NCBI GenBank assembly: GCA_946122785.1
Contig: CAMGYJ010000011.1
Location: 34,374,513-34,438,512, forward strand
Length of the DNA stretch: 64,000 bases
From: Linum tenue
Lineage: Eukaryota > Streptophyta > Magnoliopsida > Malpighiales > Linaceae
Reading direction: 5' to 3'
Shown: piece by piece, positions 32,329 through 43,900 of the stretch
How the letters are laid out: every line of letters begins with the position of its first letter
Numbering within the stretch: the stretch's first letter is position 1
Made by a program: the position numbers and the translations under genes
Notes under the pieces: model-generated
Databases searched by the model: none
The model's input: only the letters and a program-made list of their open reading frames with translations
Told to the model about the DNA's origin: nothing

Positions 32329-32475
32329 TAGGGTGGTAACTAGTTGCTAACTGATAACCAGTTATCCGGTTACCGGTTTAACCGATTCCCTTCCGGTAAT
32401 GGTAGCCGGCAACACTTTTGGGAAGATAGTATACTGATAACCGGTTAAACCGGTAACCGACCGATTACCACCCCT

Positions 32476-33000
32476 ATATAAACATAACAAACATGGTAGG
32501 CAAAAATGACAAAACTTACAAATATTACGTAAGAAATTGACAAACATTACAAAAACAATAAAATTTACAAACATTACAAAATAAACCGAAAAACATTATA
32601 AAGCATCATAACTGTACAGAACAGAGAACACCACTATTTACAATACAAATCGGTAACCTTGTATTACAAACTAATAAATACAAAGTACAAAATCATAACA
32701 TAAAGTATACAGACTACTCAAACAAACATTATAAATTACCATATATACTAATTAGTCATATAAACATTACTAACATAATAGACAAAAATGACAAACTAGA
32801 ATTATAAACGTTATAAACTGAATTGATAACCAGACTTGCAAACATTACAAAATAGACCGACAAACATCACAAAACTATCATCGCCACCGAAAAATTTCCC
32901 ATACTCAGAAAATCCTCTCCTCCGCCGCCGAAAAATTCTCTCTCTCTCTCAAGGCGGCAAAGGAAATGGAGGGACGCTAGAAATTCCTTGGTTGCGAGAT
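32476..33000. repeat. ATACAAAC/TTACAAAC array, continuation after hAT-1
   Basis: It resumes with ATATAAACATAACAAACATG and runs through many ACAAACATTACAAA copies, ending in a GC-rich segment with CGCCGCCGAAAAATTC and CTCTCTCTC. The same tail pattern recurs at about 39385-39480. Confidence 0.65.
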
Positions 33001-33872
33001 TAGGGATAGCAATGGGTCGGGTTGGGTTTTGCCCAATCCAAACTCAAATCCATGGGTATATCCACACAAAAAACCCGGGGTAAAATCCATCGGGTTTGGA
33101 AAACTCATACCCAACCCAACCCGCTGGGTATTCGCGGGGTTCTAGATACCCATGGGTTTAGTGGTAAAAAATGCACAATAACAACTTCTTGTTAAAATAA
33201 AAGTCCAACATCATTCTTCTCATACAAATTATCCAAACAAAAAAACAAATCTAGAGCATACAAGCAAACCACAAAGTATCCATACAAATTGTTCAACATT
33301 GAAGATAAACATCCATAAACAACAAGATTAATTGAAAGCTTCTTCCTCCTTGTCAACTAAACTTCTTCCTCCTTGTCAAATAAGCTTCTTCACTCTCCAC
33401 TCCATAATATCAACTTCATTCTACACATTTAGAAAGAACAAATTGGACATGTCACTACAAACATAAAAAAGATTAGTTGCTTAAGGAAGATATATTGTTT
33501 AGAATATGAAATATATGGTAACACATGAAGCAAATCTGAATCTTGGTCATCATTAATGATGGCATAAGTCATGAGTCTATCAATTATTTCCTAGCCATAT
33601 GCAAATAGAATAACAAGTTAAGTAAGCAAATAATGGTAGCCAAATGGGAATGGCCGAATGGGATATGGGAGGGTAAGTGAGTTGTGGTTGGGGACGAGTA
33701 CGGGTTGGAGCGGGTTGGATATAGCTAAACCCGAACTCAACCCAACCCGCAAAATAGTAAACCTGTTTAAACCCAAACCCAACTCATAATCTGTCAATGT
33801 GGATTTTTATCCGCGTTGATCGGGATGGGTCGGATAAGGTGCCCGTGGATTCGGGTTATGTTGCCATCCCTA
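33001..33872. mobile_element. Non-autonomous hAT element (872 bp)
   Basis: The ends are TAGGGATAGCAATGGGTCGG and (reversed right) TAGGGATGGCAACATAACCC. The flanks are TGCGAGAT (32993-33000) and TGCTAGAT (33873-33880), an 8-bp duplication with one mismatch. Subterminal regions are full of GGGTTGGG and CCCAACCC words. The AT-rich middle has no coding frame. Confidence 0.8.
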
Positions 33873-34479
33873 TGCTAGATGCTAGAGACGCTAGAAAATC
33901 GGCGGGGAGGGATGAAAGACGTGCAGGTTATGTTGACAAACAGATTTACAAACAATACAAAACATATGAACTATACAAACAATACAAAGTATACTTACAA
34001 ATCATAAAAAAGGAAAAACAACCAGGTTGGCGTTGGAGGCTCCATCCCTATATAGAGGGGCACCGTCCCAAAGTCAACCCGGTTGTTTTTTAGACATACA
34101 AAGATTACAAATATGGTGGACAAAAATTACAAAGTAAACCGACAAACCATACAAAATGGAAAAACACTCGGGTTGACTTTGGAGGCTTCATCTCTATATA
34201 GAGGACTTTCGTCCCAAAGTCAACCAGATTGTTTTTTAGACCTAAAAATATTAAAAACATGGTGACAAAAATAACAAAGTTTACAAACATTACAAAAATA
34301 ACAAAGTTTACAAACATTACAGAATAAACCGACAAACATTACAACACATACTAACAGTACAAAATAACACTACTTACAATACAAATTCGTAAAATTGTAT
34401 CATAAATCAATGAATACAAAGTATACAAATCATAACATAATGTATACAAACTAGACTAAAAAATATTATAAATCAAAAT
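33873..34479. repeat. ATACAAAC/TTACAAAC array with palindromic units (second block)
   Basis: Organised like 19444-19998, with palindromic units at 34025-34079 (left arm mutated to GGTTGGCGTTGG) and 34171-34225. It is interrupted at 34479 by hAT-2 and resumes at 39232. Confidence 0.75.
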
Positions 34480-34606
34480 TAGGGCTGGTATTCGGTCGAT
34501 TATCAGTTTAACCGGTAACCGATATACCGGAACTTGGTGTGGGACTGCCGACAACTTTACCGATTTTCCTGCAGTTAACTGGTTAGATGGTTACCGGTTA
34601 GTAATC

Positions 34607-37422
34607 TAGTTTTTCTTTTGTTACGAGAATCTGCATTCGGTTGAATTAATCAAGGAAATGGTTACATTGTCCTGTTGAAGCTGAACAATAAGAAAGCTAG
34701 GCGGGGTATCAATCCAAATCTTTTGCTCATCCCATTGAACTTACGCATGAGCCATCAAGTGTGTCGCTGCGTTGGCTTCTTTATGAATGTGCTTCCATTT
34801 ACTAGTGCCTAACTCCTGCATATATCTTCTGATGCTTCGGCAGATCACGCCCACTTCGTCTTGAATAATCTCCGCTGAGTGTAGCTTGTGTACCGGGGTT
34901 ATACAGTCCACCTCAAGGGTTACATTGGTTAGATGGAATTGAGATGCCACCTGGACTCCCATTTCCACCGCTAGAGCTTCAGCAGCTTTTGCCGACCAAA
35001 ACCCCTTAATTCTCTTAGTAGCCGCCATAAGGAATTTACCAGCATGATCTCTAATGACCATCCCCAGCCCAGCACCTCCTCCGTCTAGAATCCCAACGTC
35101 AGTGCATATGGAGATGAATCCATTCGGGGGTTTCCTCCACGGCCTACGTTCCACTTGCTCAACAGTGTTGCCGTCCGAGGTATGATGTTGTTTGTAGTCC
35201 GCTAATAGGTACTTAGCTTGAATTGGTATCTCCTCTTGGGGTAGTTTAGCTCAATTAAACAAATGAACGTTTCTTTCCTTCTAGAGATACCAAAGTAGCA
35301 TGCACCATTCCTCTATCTTCTCTTGATCACCCATATCAAAAACTTTTGAACACCACTTCTGGCATGAGTCTGGGCCTCTCGCTATGAACAGGGCAGCCAC
35401 GTAAGTCTTTCACCATATACGGGACGACCACTCACATTCTGAGAAAATGTGAACTTGTATCTCTTTCTGGTTGCAAAACGGACAAGCATCACTCCACCTT
35501 GGGTTTCGGTGACTAACTACCACCCCCGTAGGGAGGATTTCTCTCGCGAACTTCCACATGAAGTGCCGCACTTTTGGTTGAACACCCAAGCTCTAGATAC
35601 TCTTCCACAGTTTTGCTTCACCCACTCCTACCACCCCATTTTCCAGCTGGAAGCTTTGTAACCATTTATGATACCCTTCCTTTACAGTATATAAGCCCGA
35701 TTTGCTGTCATGCCAAATTAGTTTGTCCACTTCATTGTTGCCAAGGATAGGGATTTGCCGGATAGCCATAGCCACTTTCGACGGGAAGCATGCCCCCAGT
35801 AGCGTATCATCCCACGAGTTCGTCTCATGCTCTATTAGTTCCCAAACATATGAGTCCACCGGGAGACCAACCGGGGCCAACGGGACAAACTGATCATCCA
35901 AACCAGGTATCCATCGGCCCCCCCATATCTTGACATTCAGTCCATTACCTATCCTCCATCGGAGCCCGCTTGTGAGAAGATTTTGCGCACTAAGGAGGCT
36001 GCGCCAGACAAAACTCGGGCGATATCCAATTTTTGCGTCCAGAATAGAAGTGCGCTTATGATATTTGTAATCAACGAGTTCGGTCTTTGCATCAGATTCC
36101 AGAGTTGTTTGGTGAGGAGAGCCTCATTGAACCCCTTAAGATCTCGGAACCCCATTCCACCATCCCTCTTCGAGCTCACTATTTCTTCCCGTCGTATTCC
36201 ATCTGATACCCTGAAGACTGACATAGCGTAGGAGAATTGGGCTTGTGCCACCGATTTGATCAAGACCTCCCGAGAAGCTACGGAAAGTGTGCGCTCCTTC
36301 CAGCCGTTCAGTTTCTTATGCAAACGAGCCTTGATCTCCTCGAACAGTTCCTTTTTCGATCTCCGAGCTTCAGTCGCTAGGACCAGATATTTGTTGTGTT
36401 TGCTTACACGAGTCATTCCAAGCATTCCCCCAATCTCTAGCTGATGATGAACGGAAACGTCGGCGCTAAACGAGACATCAGATTTCTCAAACCTAACTTT
36501 TTGTCCCGATTCCTTCTCGTAATCTGTTAGGATGCTCTTTAGAACTTTACTCTCCTGGATAGTAGACCTGGGAAAAAAGATACTATTGTCAGCGAATAAA
36601 AAGATGTGATTCGACTGGTGCACCAAGCGCCGGTTGTATCCCATGTAATCTATTCTCCCAAACTGCTAGGGAGGTGTATGCTGAGAAACCTTCCGCACAC
36701 AGGAGGAAGAGATACGGGGGCACGAGGTCTCCTTGGCGGAGGCCGCGACTGGGTACAAACTTGGGGGATTGATGCCCGTTAACAAGGGTCGAATACGTGA
36801 CTGAGCTCACGCATAGCATAATCACCCGCACCCACCTCTCCTCAAAACCCATCTTTCTCATAACCCCGGCCAGGAAATGTCATTCTACACGATCATACGC
36901 TTTTGTCATGTCGATTTTAGCTACTAGGATTCCCGGACCCTTAGTCCTTTTCTTTTTCTTCATCGAATGAAAACATTCGAATGCAGCCATCACATCGTTT
37001 GTAATAAACCTTCCCGGAACAAATGCACTCTGTTCTTGGGAAATGACCTTATTGAGCAGCACCTTCGGCCTGTTAGCTAATACTTTTGCTGTGATTTTGT
37101 AGAGGACATTACACAGGATGATTGGTCTGAATTCCTTAGGGTTTGTTGGATGCTTTACCTTCAAAATCAAGGCTATCAACGTGTGATTCAGTCCATTTGG
37201 CATTTCTTCCTTCTCAATTATTGTTGTCACAGTTTGTACCACATCGTCACCTACGATGTCCCAGTACTTTCGGAAAAAGAAAGCCGAGAGACTGTCAGCC
37301 CCTGGCGCCTTACAGCGCCCCATCTGTTTAAGAGCACCTACAATTTCCTCCCTGTCGCCCGACCGAAGCAGCTGGTCATTATCAGCCCCCACCAATTGTT
37401 CTTGGGATAGCGTCCAAGACTA
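34607..37422 (-). mobile_element. 5'-truncated LINE (plant L1 type with RNase H), dead
   Basis: The minus strand carries RT blocks in order: CKAPGADSLSAFFFRKYWDI, FRPIILCNV, SAFVPGRFITNDV, AKIDMTKAYDRVE (catalytic Asp), GLRQGDLVPPYLFLLCAEG, and FLFADNSIFF where the catalytic pair DD is D-N. A GGMGFRDLKGFNEALLTKQ block, a zf-RVT-type region (35593-35901) and a C-terminal RNase H (34741-35154) follow. A stop at 34741-34743 precedes further homologous coding (WIDTPPSFLIVQLQQDNVT). The 3' end is an A-rich remnant (AACAAAAGAAAAAC) near 34607. The 5' end stops near 37422 inside the region before RT, a typical truncation. It lies inside hAT-2. Confidence 0.85.
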
Positions 37423-38452
37423 GGGGTAGACGTGGGAATGTTCCCTGCTGCAAACATCAGACCATAATAATTGTTAAAACAATCAAAGAGCTGGTATGTT
37501 CATGTATACCATCTGTCGGAATCATCCTACAATTTTCGAATCATGAGTAATCTGGTTATCCGACTAATAGTGAGTGCAAGGGAGAGGGCAAAATTTTATT
37601 TCTGTTTTAGGCTCTGGCTGCTGCAATTGTGGCAACTTTAGAAGAACTTGAGTGAGGAGGGTAACTATGGCTTAAATTGGCTAGCTTCAGATGCAACATC
37701 CTTCCCAATCACTTTCTCTAGCTTGGTCGCAGCATCCGACAATTTCACTGCAATTGGGGGGCTGGGGAAACATATAAGAAACCATTCATGAGTTGCCCAT
37801 CAAGCAAGCACAATCCCAGAAGTTTCCTCCATGAATTAAATCATTCCCAAACCTTAGAAATTCAATTCCATCAGGTCATAATTTCCCCCACCGAAGAAAT
37901 TGCTTATGGTATCTGGGTTTGCTTTTCAGCAACCAATTTAGCCGCTGCAATGGTCCTATTCTTCTTCACCTTACTCTCCAGGTCTAGATATACTTACAGA
38001 GATCGATCTCCAAGTTGACTATAGGTGTTCAACTCGGTGACAGGAGATGGCGGTGGGTGTAGAGGGCCAGGAGATGAGTCACAACGCGAGGCAGGGGAAG
38101 GGTTGATGCTGCGGCTAGGAGTCGGTGCCGATGCATCTCAACTGGGTTGATGTAGGGACCAGCAAGCAGGAGCTTATCATTGACTCGTTACTTCTCTCGA
38201 GTTCTCGTCGTGTCGCCGGAAGCCAAAATCCACCTCGTCATTATTAGAGCTTCGACCAACAGCCGACGTTGGCGCCTCTCTCATTCGTGGTGGATTTATT
38301 AGAACATATTGTTGGTCGACGGTGCCTCTCTCTCATTGCTTGGGTTTGGTTGCAGAGACATAGAGATGGAGGAGGAAAGGGACGAAGGATTGGAATGAAT
38401 TGGGGGAGGGAGGGAGGGGGGTTGGGGTTCGACGAATTGAAGCTATTGCCGC
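37423..38452. other. hAT-2 interior with a possible captured gene fragment
   Basis: On the minus strand at about 37990-37915 a frame encodes SKVKKNRTIAAAKLVAEKQT. After about 150 bp with intron-like ends comes VKLSDAATKLEKVIGKDVAS (about 37750-37690), preceded by TTTCCCCAG. These look like two short helical exons of a host gene carried in the element. I do not recognise the family. The rest up to 38452 is GC-rich, with no clear gene. Confidence 0.3.
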
Positions 38453-39016
38453 TAGGGGTGTTCAAATGGTTACCATGGTAATAACCAAACCAAATAAGTC
38501 TAAAATCTATTAACCATGGAATACAATATCATAACCAAACCGTCCAAACTAATACAACAACCAAATTAACCAAACTAAAGTTTAATCGGTTTGGTTAATT
38601 GGTTAACCAGATTAACCAATATAAAATCACATTATCATTAAGTGAGAAAAATTTTCAGTTAGTGCATCAATTTGCAATTTATATAATGAACAACACATAA
38701 CAATCCACATAATTATAGTTAACCCTTAACGTAAATACATGTAACAAATACAATTATCTTACGTTTGACTCTTGAGTGGTTATGCAAAGTATTAAGTATG
38801 TGTATATAATATATATCAGATATATGACAAATTACTTAACTGGTTAATTTGGTTTGATTGGTTAGGAGTGCCTGAAACCATACCAGACCACTTAAACCAA
38901 ACAGGCTAAATTTTTTAACCAAACCAAACCAATTATCGAAATTAACCAAACCAAATTAGCCAAATACTACTGGTTAAAATGGTTACCATGGTAACCAAAC
39001 TGTTTGAACACCCCTA
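38453..39016. mobile_element. Non-autonomous hAT element (564 bp) nested in hAT-2
   Basis: The ends are TAGGGGTGTTCAAATGG and (reversed right) TAGGGGTGTTCAAACAG, both continuing into GGTTACCATGGTAA-like sequence. The 8-bp duplication ATTGCCGC is identical at 38445-38452 and 39017-39024. The AT-rich interior has GGTTAATTGG repeats and no coding capacity. Confidence 0.9.
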
Positions 39017-39231
39017 ATTGCCGCTAGCCTGATGCGCTGCATTTTGCCAGGTTTCGATATTCGCTTAGTTCATTAACCGCCGGTTATTAACCGATTGTGA
39101 TCCGGTATACAGTCTCGTCATGTGTTGTTGCCGACAACCAACACAGTCGGTTCACGGTATAATCGATAACCACTAGTTACCAATACAGTTACTGGTTAAA
39201 CCGTTAACAAAAAAACCGACTGCCAGTCCTA

Positions 39232-39480
39232 ATCAAAATATATACAAACTAATAATATAAACATTACAAACACAATAGACAAAAATAACAAACTAGAATG
39301 ATAAACCATACAAAGCGAATTGATATAAACATTACAAAATGGACTTATAAACATTACAAAATATGTCGACAAACATCACGAAGTCAATACTGCCGCCGAA
39401 AAATCCGCCTCCGCCGTCTCTGGTCGCCAGAAAATTCGCTGACGCCGATCGCCGGAAACCACCGTCTCTCTCTCTATGCG
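39232..39480. repeat. ATACAAAC/TTACAAAC array, continuation after hAT-2
   Basis: It resumes with ATCAAAATATATACAAAC, runs through ATAAACATTACAAA copies, and ends in a GC-rich tail with GCCGCCGAAAAATCCGCC, matching the tail near 32930. Confidence 0.6.
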
Positions 39481-40440
39481 CACAAGGGGACTTCCCCTTA
39501 AAAAATGTTTGGCAAGAAAAGAACACGTCCGAGCAGAAGGCGACCGACCGGAGCACGCGTGGGAGGATGTTAGACGCCCATTTTGTTTTTTTTATTATTT
39601 TAATTATTAAATAAATAACTTATGTAATTACTATATTATACTTTATTAAATTGGATTAATTAGAGCCATTGAATTTTAATGAGGTGGAAGGGTTGAGATT
39701 CACTTAGTCATGTGACTAAGGACCCCATAGTCACCTGTTCTTAACCCAAAGCCATTAGGGCTAGGAATCTAGACCAAACCGTACGATAAAATCGCGATTT
39801 AGACCGTATCGCACAATTTGGTCTAGACCGCGAGAGGAATACAATTTGGTTTGGTCCATAGTGTACCTCTTTAACTTGCAGTATGAGATGGTCTAGTCTA
39901 GTTTAGACCACGGTTAACCATATAGACCGTGACCCCAATAGCTAGTGCAGGCTTGAGATAGTACCCTCACTCCAAGGCCCAATTCACTTCGTCTCTCAAG
40001 TACCAAGGAGAGGGTGGCGTTTGAACTTGAACTTTGTAGTTTATAGGACTTACTAGTTATTGTTAATGAATTAAGGATTTTGTTTATTCTTATGAATTAT
40101 TATATGAATTTGGTACTACGTTAAGTTGGGTTGTATACTTCAAATTATTAGTTGGTAACTTGATAGGTAGAAGGTACTTTATAACAAAGTATTTTTTTGG
40201 TTGTTATGTTGACCTTCGAACTTTGTTATTGGTGACGATGAGATGCCAATATGTTTTTATTGTTAGTTAATAGCTAGTTTATTTGTATTGGACAATTAAG
40301 AATGTGTTGAAACATGGTTTGTTTTGTCCAGACCGTACCACATATCAGATCATATATATGATTTGCGGTCCAAATCGAGAGGTTTGTGTATCTTCAGCCA
40401 AATGGCCCACATGGTGAGTTGAGCTGCGTATGAGTCCAAT
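39481..40440. other. Intergenic DNA upstream of PIEZO
   Basis: AT-rich with no gene. A segment starting TAGGGCTAGGAATCTAGACC near 39757, rich in GGTCTAGACC words to about 39920, looks like one end of a hAT-like repeat whose partner I could not find. Confidence 0.4.
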
Positions 40441-40941
40441 CCCATTGGATTTATATTTTGGGCCTAACTGAGGAACTCATTGGGACTCCCAGAAAGGGAA
40501 GAAAGGCCGTTAGTTGGTGCTTGGTTGAAGGCAACAGCCAGTCAGAACTCGGAAGGGAAGGAAACAAGGTCCTCCTCTGGAGATTTGAAGGCAGAAAAAG
40601 AGAGGGCTGGAAGTTTTTTTCTTCCAGAAAAAGTCTTCCTCGCTTGAAAGCCCTCTGTTCCTTTTCCCAGCTGGGGCGCCATTAAAGCGAAAAACACAGA
40701 GTGCTGAAAAAGCAACCCCAAATATTGAATCTCGAAAGAGCTGAACTCCCCACATAAGAAGGCAGAGCAAGAGAGGGAAAATTGGAAGCGAGCAACATTC
40801 GGGGAGAGAAAAAAAGGGGGGGTTCGTGACATTTTAGAGAACAGTTCGAAACCCATCAGTGGAGGGATTGTGGGATTCTCGACCAAGAGAAAGTGATGAA
40901 ACCAGGTTGAGTTCAGAGGGGGTGTTTGCTGTTTACAGAAG

Positions 40942-43900
40942 ATGGTTCCTGTCATGGGGAATTTCCTCATTGGATTCGTCTTGCCCTTATTGCTTCTAAC
41001 AGGTAATGTTACCCAGCAGTGCCGTCTTTTGTTTCTGATCATTTTGCTGAGCTGATGGACTTGGGGATCCCAATGTGCATCTTCTTGTATCGAATTTGCT
41101 TGCTTGGACTTTAGAAACTCGTATTCTTGCGCTACTTCGACTGGAGAAGTTGCAATCTTCAAGTTTTCATGGTTTTGGCTCTTGCTTCTTCCCTGTTGGG
41201 TTGAAAATCTCGCAGCTAGTGTTTACAACTATCCCATTCTGTAGATTAAGCTCTTATTGTTGATTGATATTTACTGAATACCAGATTTATACGCCTATGC
41301 TCTGAGAAATTGATTTGGTTAGCAGAAAGTTAAGTTTTTGTCAGGCAGAACCATGATACTCCAACATAAATTTTACACATTTGGACGGCTGATATGTATT
41401 TTTCAAGGGATTTGTAAATGTGAATTTTCCACTTTCCTAGATGCACATTGTTCAAACTTCAAACCACAAGATATGGAAGGAGGTGTTATGTACGGAAGTC
41501 TTTCTTGAGTTGACATTAAAAATGGTTCAACTCGTCAGCGGCACTCACAAGTCACATCTGCTGGATGCTTATCCAATGAGCACTGAAGAAATATTGCTAA
41601 CACGTTTTTTCTTCTTCTTGCAGCTGCTTTGCTAAACCAGAGTTTGATTTCTCTGGTTAATGTAATAGCATTCCTTGTTATCCCATATACAGTGCCAAGT
41701 ATTGGTGAGTTCTTTCTTTCATATATTGGCGGTTTGAAACATTGATTATTCTATCCGAGTATTCTGGATTAATACTTGGTAAAATATTGCTATGGTGAAA
41801 GCTGTGAATTAGGGGTTACTTGCATTCACTGAGAAAGGCATTCTCCAGATTAAGTAGCCCTTTTCCTTTGGGAATTGCTCAGTTTTCGGGGAACATTCAA
41901 ATTTTTTTTTTTGTGTTGACCAAGAATGAAATATATATTTTCTTTTGCTCTGGGAGGGAGGCCTGATATACCATCTTTAACAATAAAAACTTAGCTTATC
42001 TGGGTTCTTACTCAAAGATACTGAGGTTATATTTGAAAGAGTTGCACGTAGTAATGGTCAGGATCTAGCTTGTCAGAGAATGGAGATCATGGTATCAACC
42101 TCATTATCATTGACTGCACAAAAATGCTCACTATGCTCGAACTGGTTATAAAAAATCTTTTTTCAGATATGCTTTCCTCCATGGTTGTAAACACAGTTTA
42201 TAGTGATGACTTTCAACTATGTTTAATAGGTTGTTATACTGCAGCCCTTGTAGTTGGCTCTTCTTCTGAATGCGATCAAGTTGATATAGCTTCAAGAGTT
42301 TCCTTATTATAACATAGCAATTGTAATTTTTTTTGGTAGGATTTCGTTTCGGCAGGCGCCTTCTGTTATTGTGGCCAGTTCTTGGATTTTCGGTGATTGT
42401 TATTTGTGCTCAAGTAGTATATTTGGTTATTTGGGCAATCGAAGGAGATGGGTGGGATGAAGCAAATTCTTGGTGGTCACGTTTGGTGGGGTTTATGATG
42501 TAAGCTGGACGATTCTTTTGATCTACTATTTCCGCCCTTGAACCGATCGCTGCTAATTAATACATTGTTCTGTACTATGCAGAGTTAAGTCTTGGAAATC
42601 ACCCTCAGTGGTCTATTTCTTGGTGCTACAGCTATTGGCAGTGTTTGCTGTTTTGATTGATGTATACGGGAATCAATTTGGTCTGGTTCCATGGCAAGGT
42701 TCTGCATGGGGCCGATTGTTAGCTGCTCTCGAGCATTTAGGTTTGTAAGTAGACCACAATAGCTATAACCTCTTTCTCATGATAATCTTTTTCTTCATTT
42801 CTTTCTACTGATATCCAAATTTGTGTATTTTTTTGGGTTAGATTTGTATATTGTATTCACATAAATGTAACTTCTGACCTTCAGTAATCATACAATTAGT
42901 CATCAGTAATTTTATGGTCAACTAGTTTCCTCTCATTGTTGACTTGCCTCCAGCCAGGCCCCTTTAACTGTCTCAGTCCCTACCATCGACTATGTAGATG
43001 ATGAATAATTTCTGGTTGTGTCATAATAGTGAGAAGTCTTTCTTCCATTTCAAAGTACTGTCACATGAGAGATTTCTTGGAGTTGATGCCTGTTAAACAA
43101 ATGAATAATCTGTCAATCTGTTTGAGAGAAGCAGAAACCTTTTTCTCTCTTACTTTCTGTCCATATGGAGACATACTTGAAGAACTTACTGTGTACTTGT
43201 ATATACACATTTCACATTTCTGCATTTCACCATGAAATACAAAAAAGATGCAAAGATTCCGAACATCATTTTCTCTTAGAGTTAAGTGACTTTTAGGTAT
43301 AATTTCTCTTCGTCAGTATATTTTTCAACCTATTTAGTAATGGCGTTCCAGGATACTTTCCAGCTGTTTAAGTTGCCTGTTCATGAAGGAACTTTAGAAC
43401 TGCAGCAGTTAAGAAATTTTCTGTGGAAAATTTACTTCTGTGAACACTGAGCTGTAGGTGCAGTAACCTTGATGAATTCTCAAGTTCTTTATGTGAGCAG
43501 CGCTTGTATTTTGAGGCTTTGGCTCTCGGTTAATGTTTTCTTAAACTTGAATGCATTGGGGGTTTGGAACTTTTTATAGACTCTTGTTCTTTCTTGTGTT
43601 TCCCCACGATTTCCCCACTCTTTTTTGTTTCGTCATTGATCCCCTTATATTTTATTGTGCGATTAATGTTGTATTCTAGCGTATTAACTAGTCCATTTAT
43701 ATTGACTGGTTTCATTTCTCTGTTTGGCTACTTGAAAGGTTCTCATTTCAAGGTTGCCTCCTGTTTGCTGCTGCCTGCTGTCCAGCTGGCTGTGGGAATT
43801 AGTCAACCATCGTGGCTGTCTCTGCCATTTTTTGTTGGCAGTTGTGTGGGTCTTGTGGATTGGTCTCTCACAAGCAACTTTCTAGGACTCTTCAGGTGAT

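Larger units (their letters stand above)
19999..32475. mobile_element. hAT-1: large composite hAT-like element holding nested insertions
   Basis: The left end is TAGGGTTGGTATTCGG followed by GTTACCGGTTTAACC. The right end, read in reverse, is AGGGGTGGTAATCGG followed by GTTACCGGTTTAACC. The flanking sequence ATATAAAC occurs on both sides (19991-19998 and 32476-32483), with the last A of the expected CCCTA end shared. Removing the element joins TTTTTTAGTCATATAAAC to ATAACAAACATGG, which restores the array unit found intact near 34090. The interior holds two MITEs, a MULE and the transposase/ULP1 composite. I found no hAT transposase. Confidence 0.55.
34480..39231. mobile_element. hAT-2: composite element (4752 bp) with perfect 8-bp duplication
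   Basis: The left end is TAGGGCTGGTATTCGG followed by AACCGGTAACC. The right end, read in reverse, is TAGGACTGGCAGTCGG, also with inner GGTTTAACC words. The 8-bp duplication ATCAAAAT is identical at 34472-34479 and 39232-39239. The TIRs resemble those of hAT-1. The interior contains a LINE, a possible captured gene fragment and a smaller hAT; there is no hAT transposase. Confidence 0.8.

Noticed and set aside
32329..32476. Separate 148-bp foldback element with TAGGGTGGTA / TACCACCCCTA ends
   Set aside because: The flanks do not match, whereas treating 32475 as the right end of hAT-1 restores the interrupted repeat unit.
34607..37422. Functional LINE reverse transcriptase
   Set aside because: It is 5' truncated, frameshifted, and has FADNS in place of the catalytic FADDS.
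40542..41162. 206-codon open frame on the minus strand
   Set aside because: It is antisense to the PIEZO 5' UTR and first exon, with no recognisable domain or promoter context.
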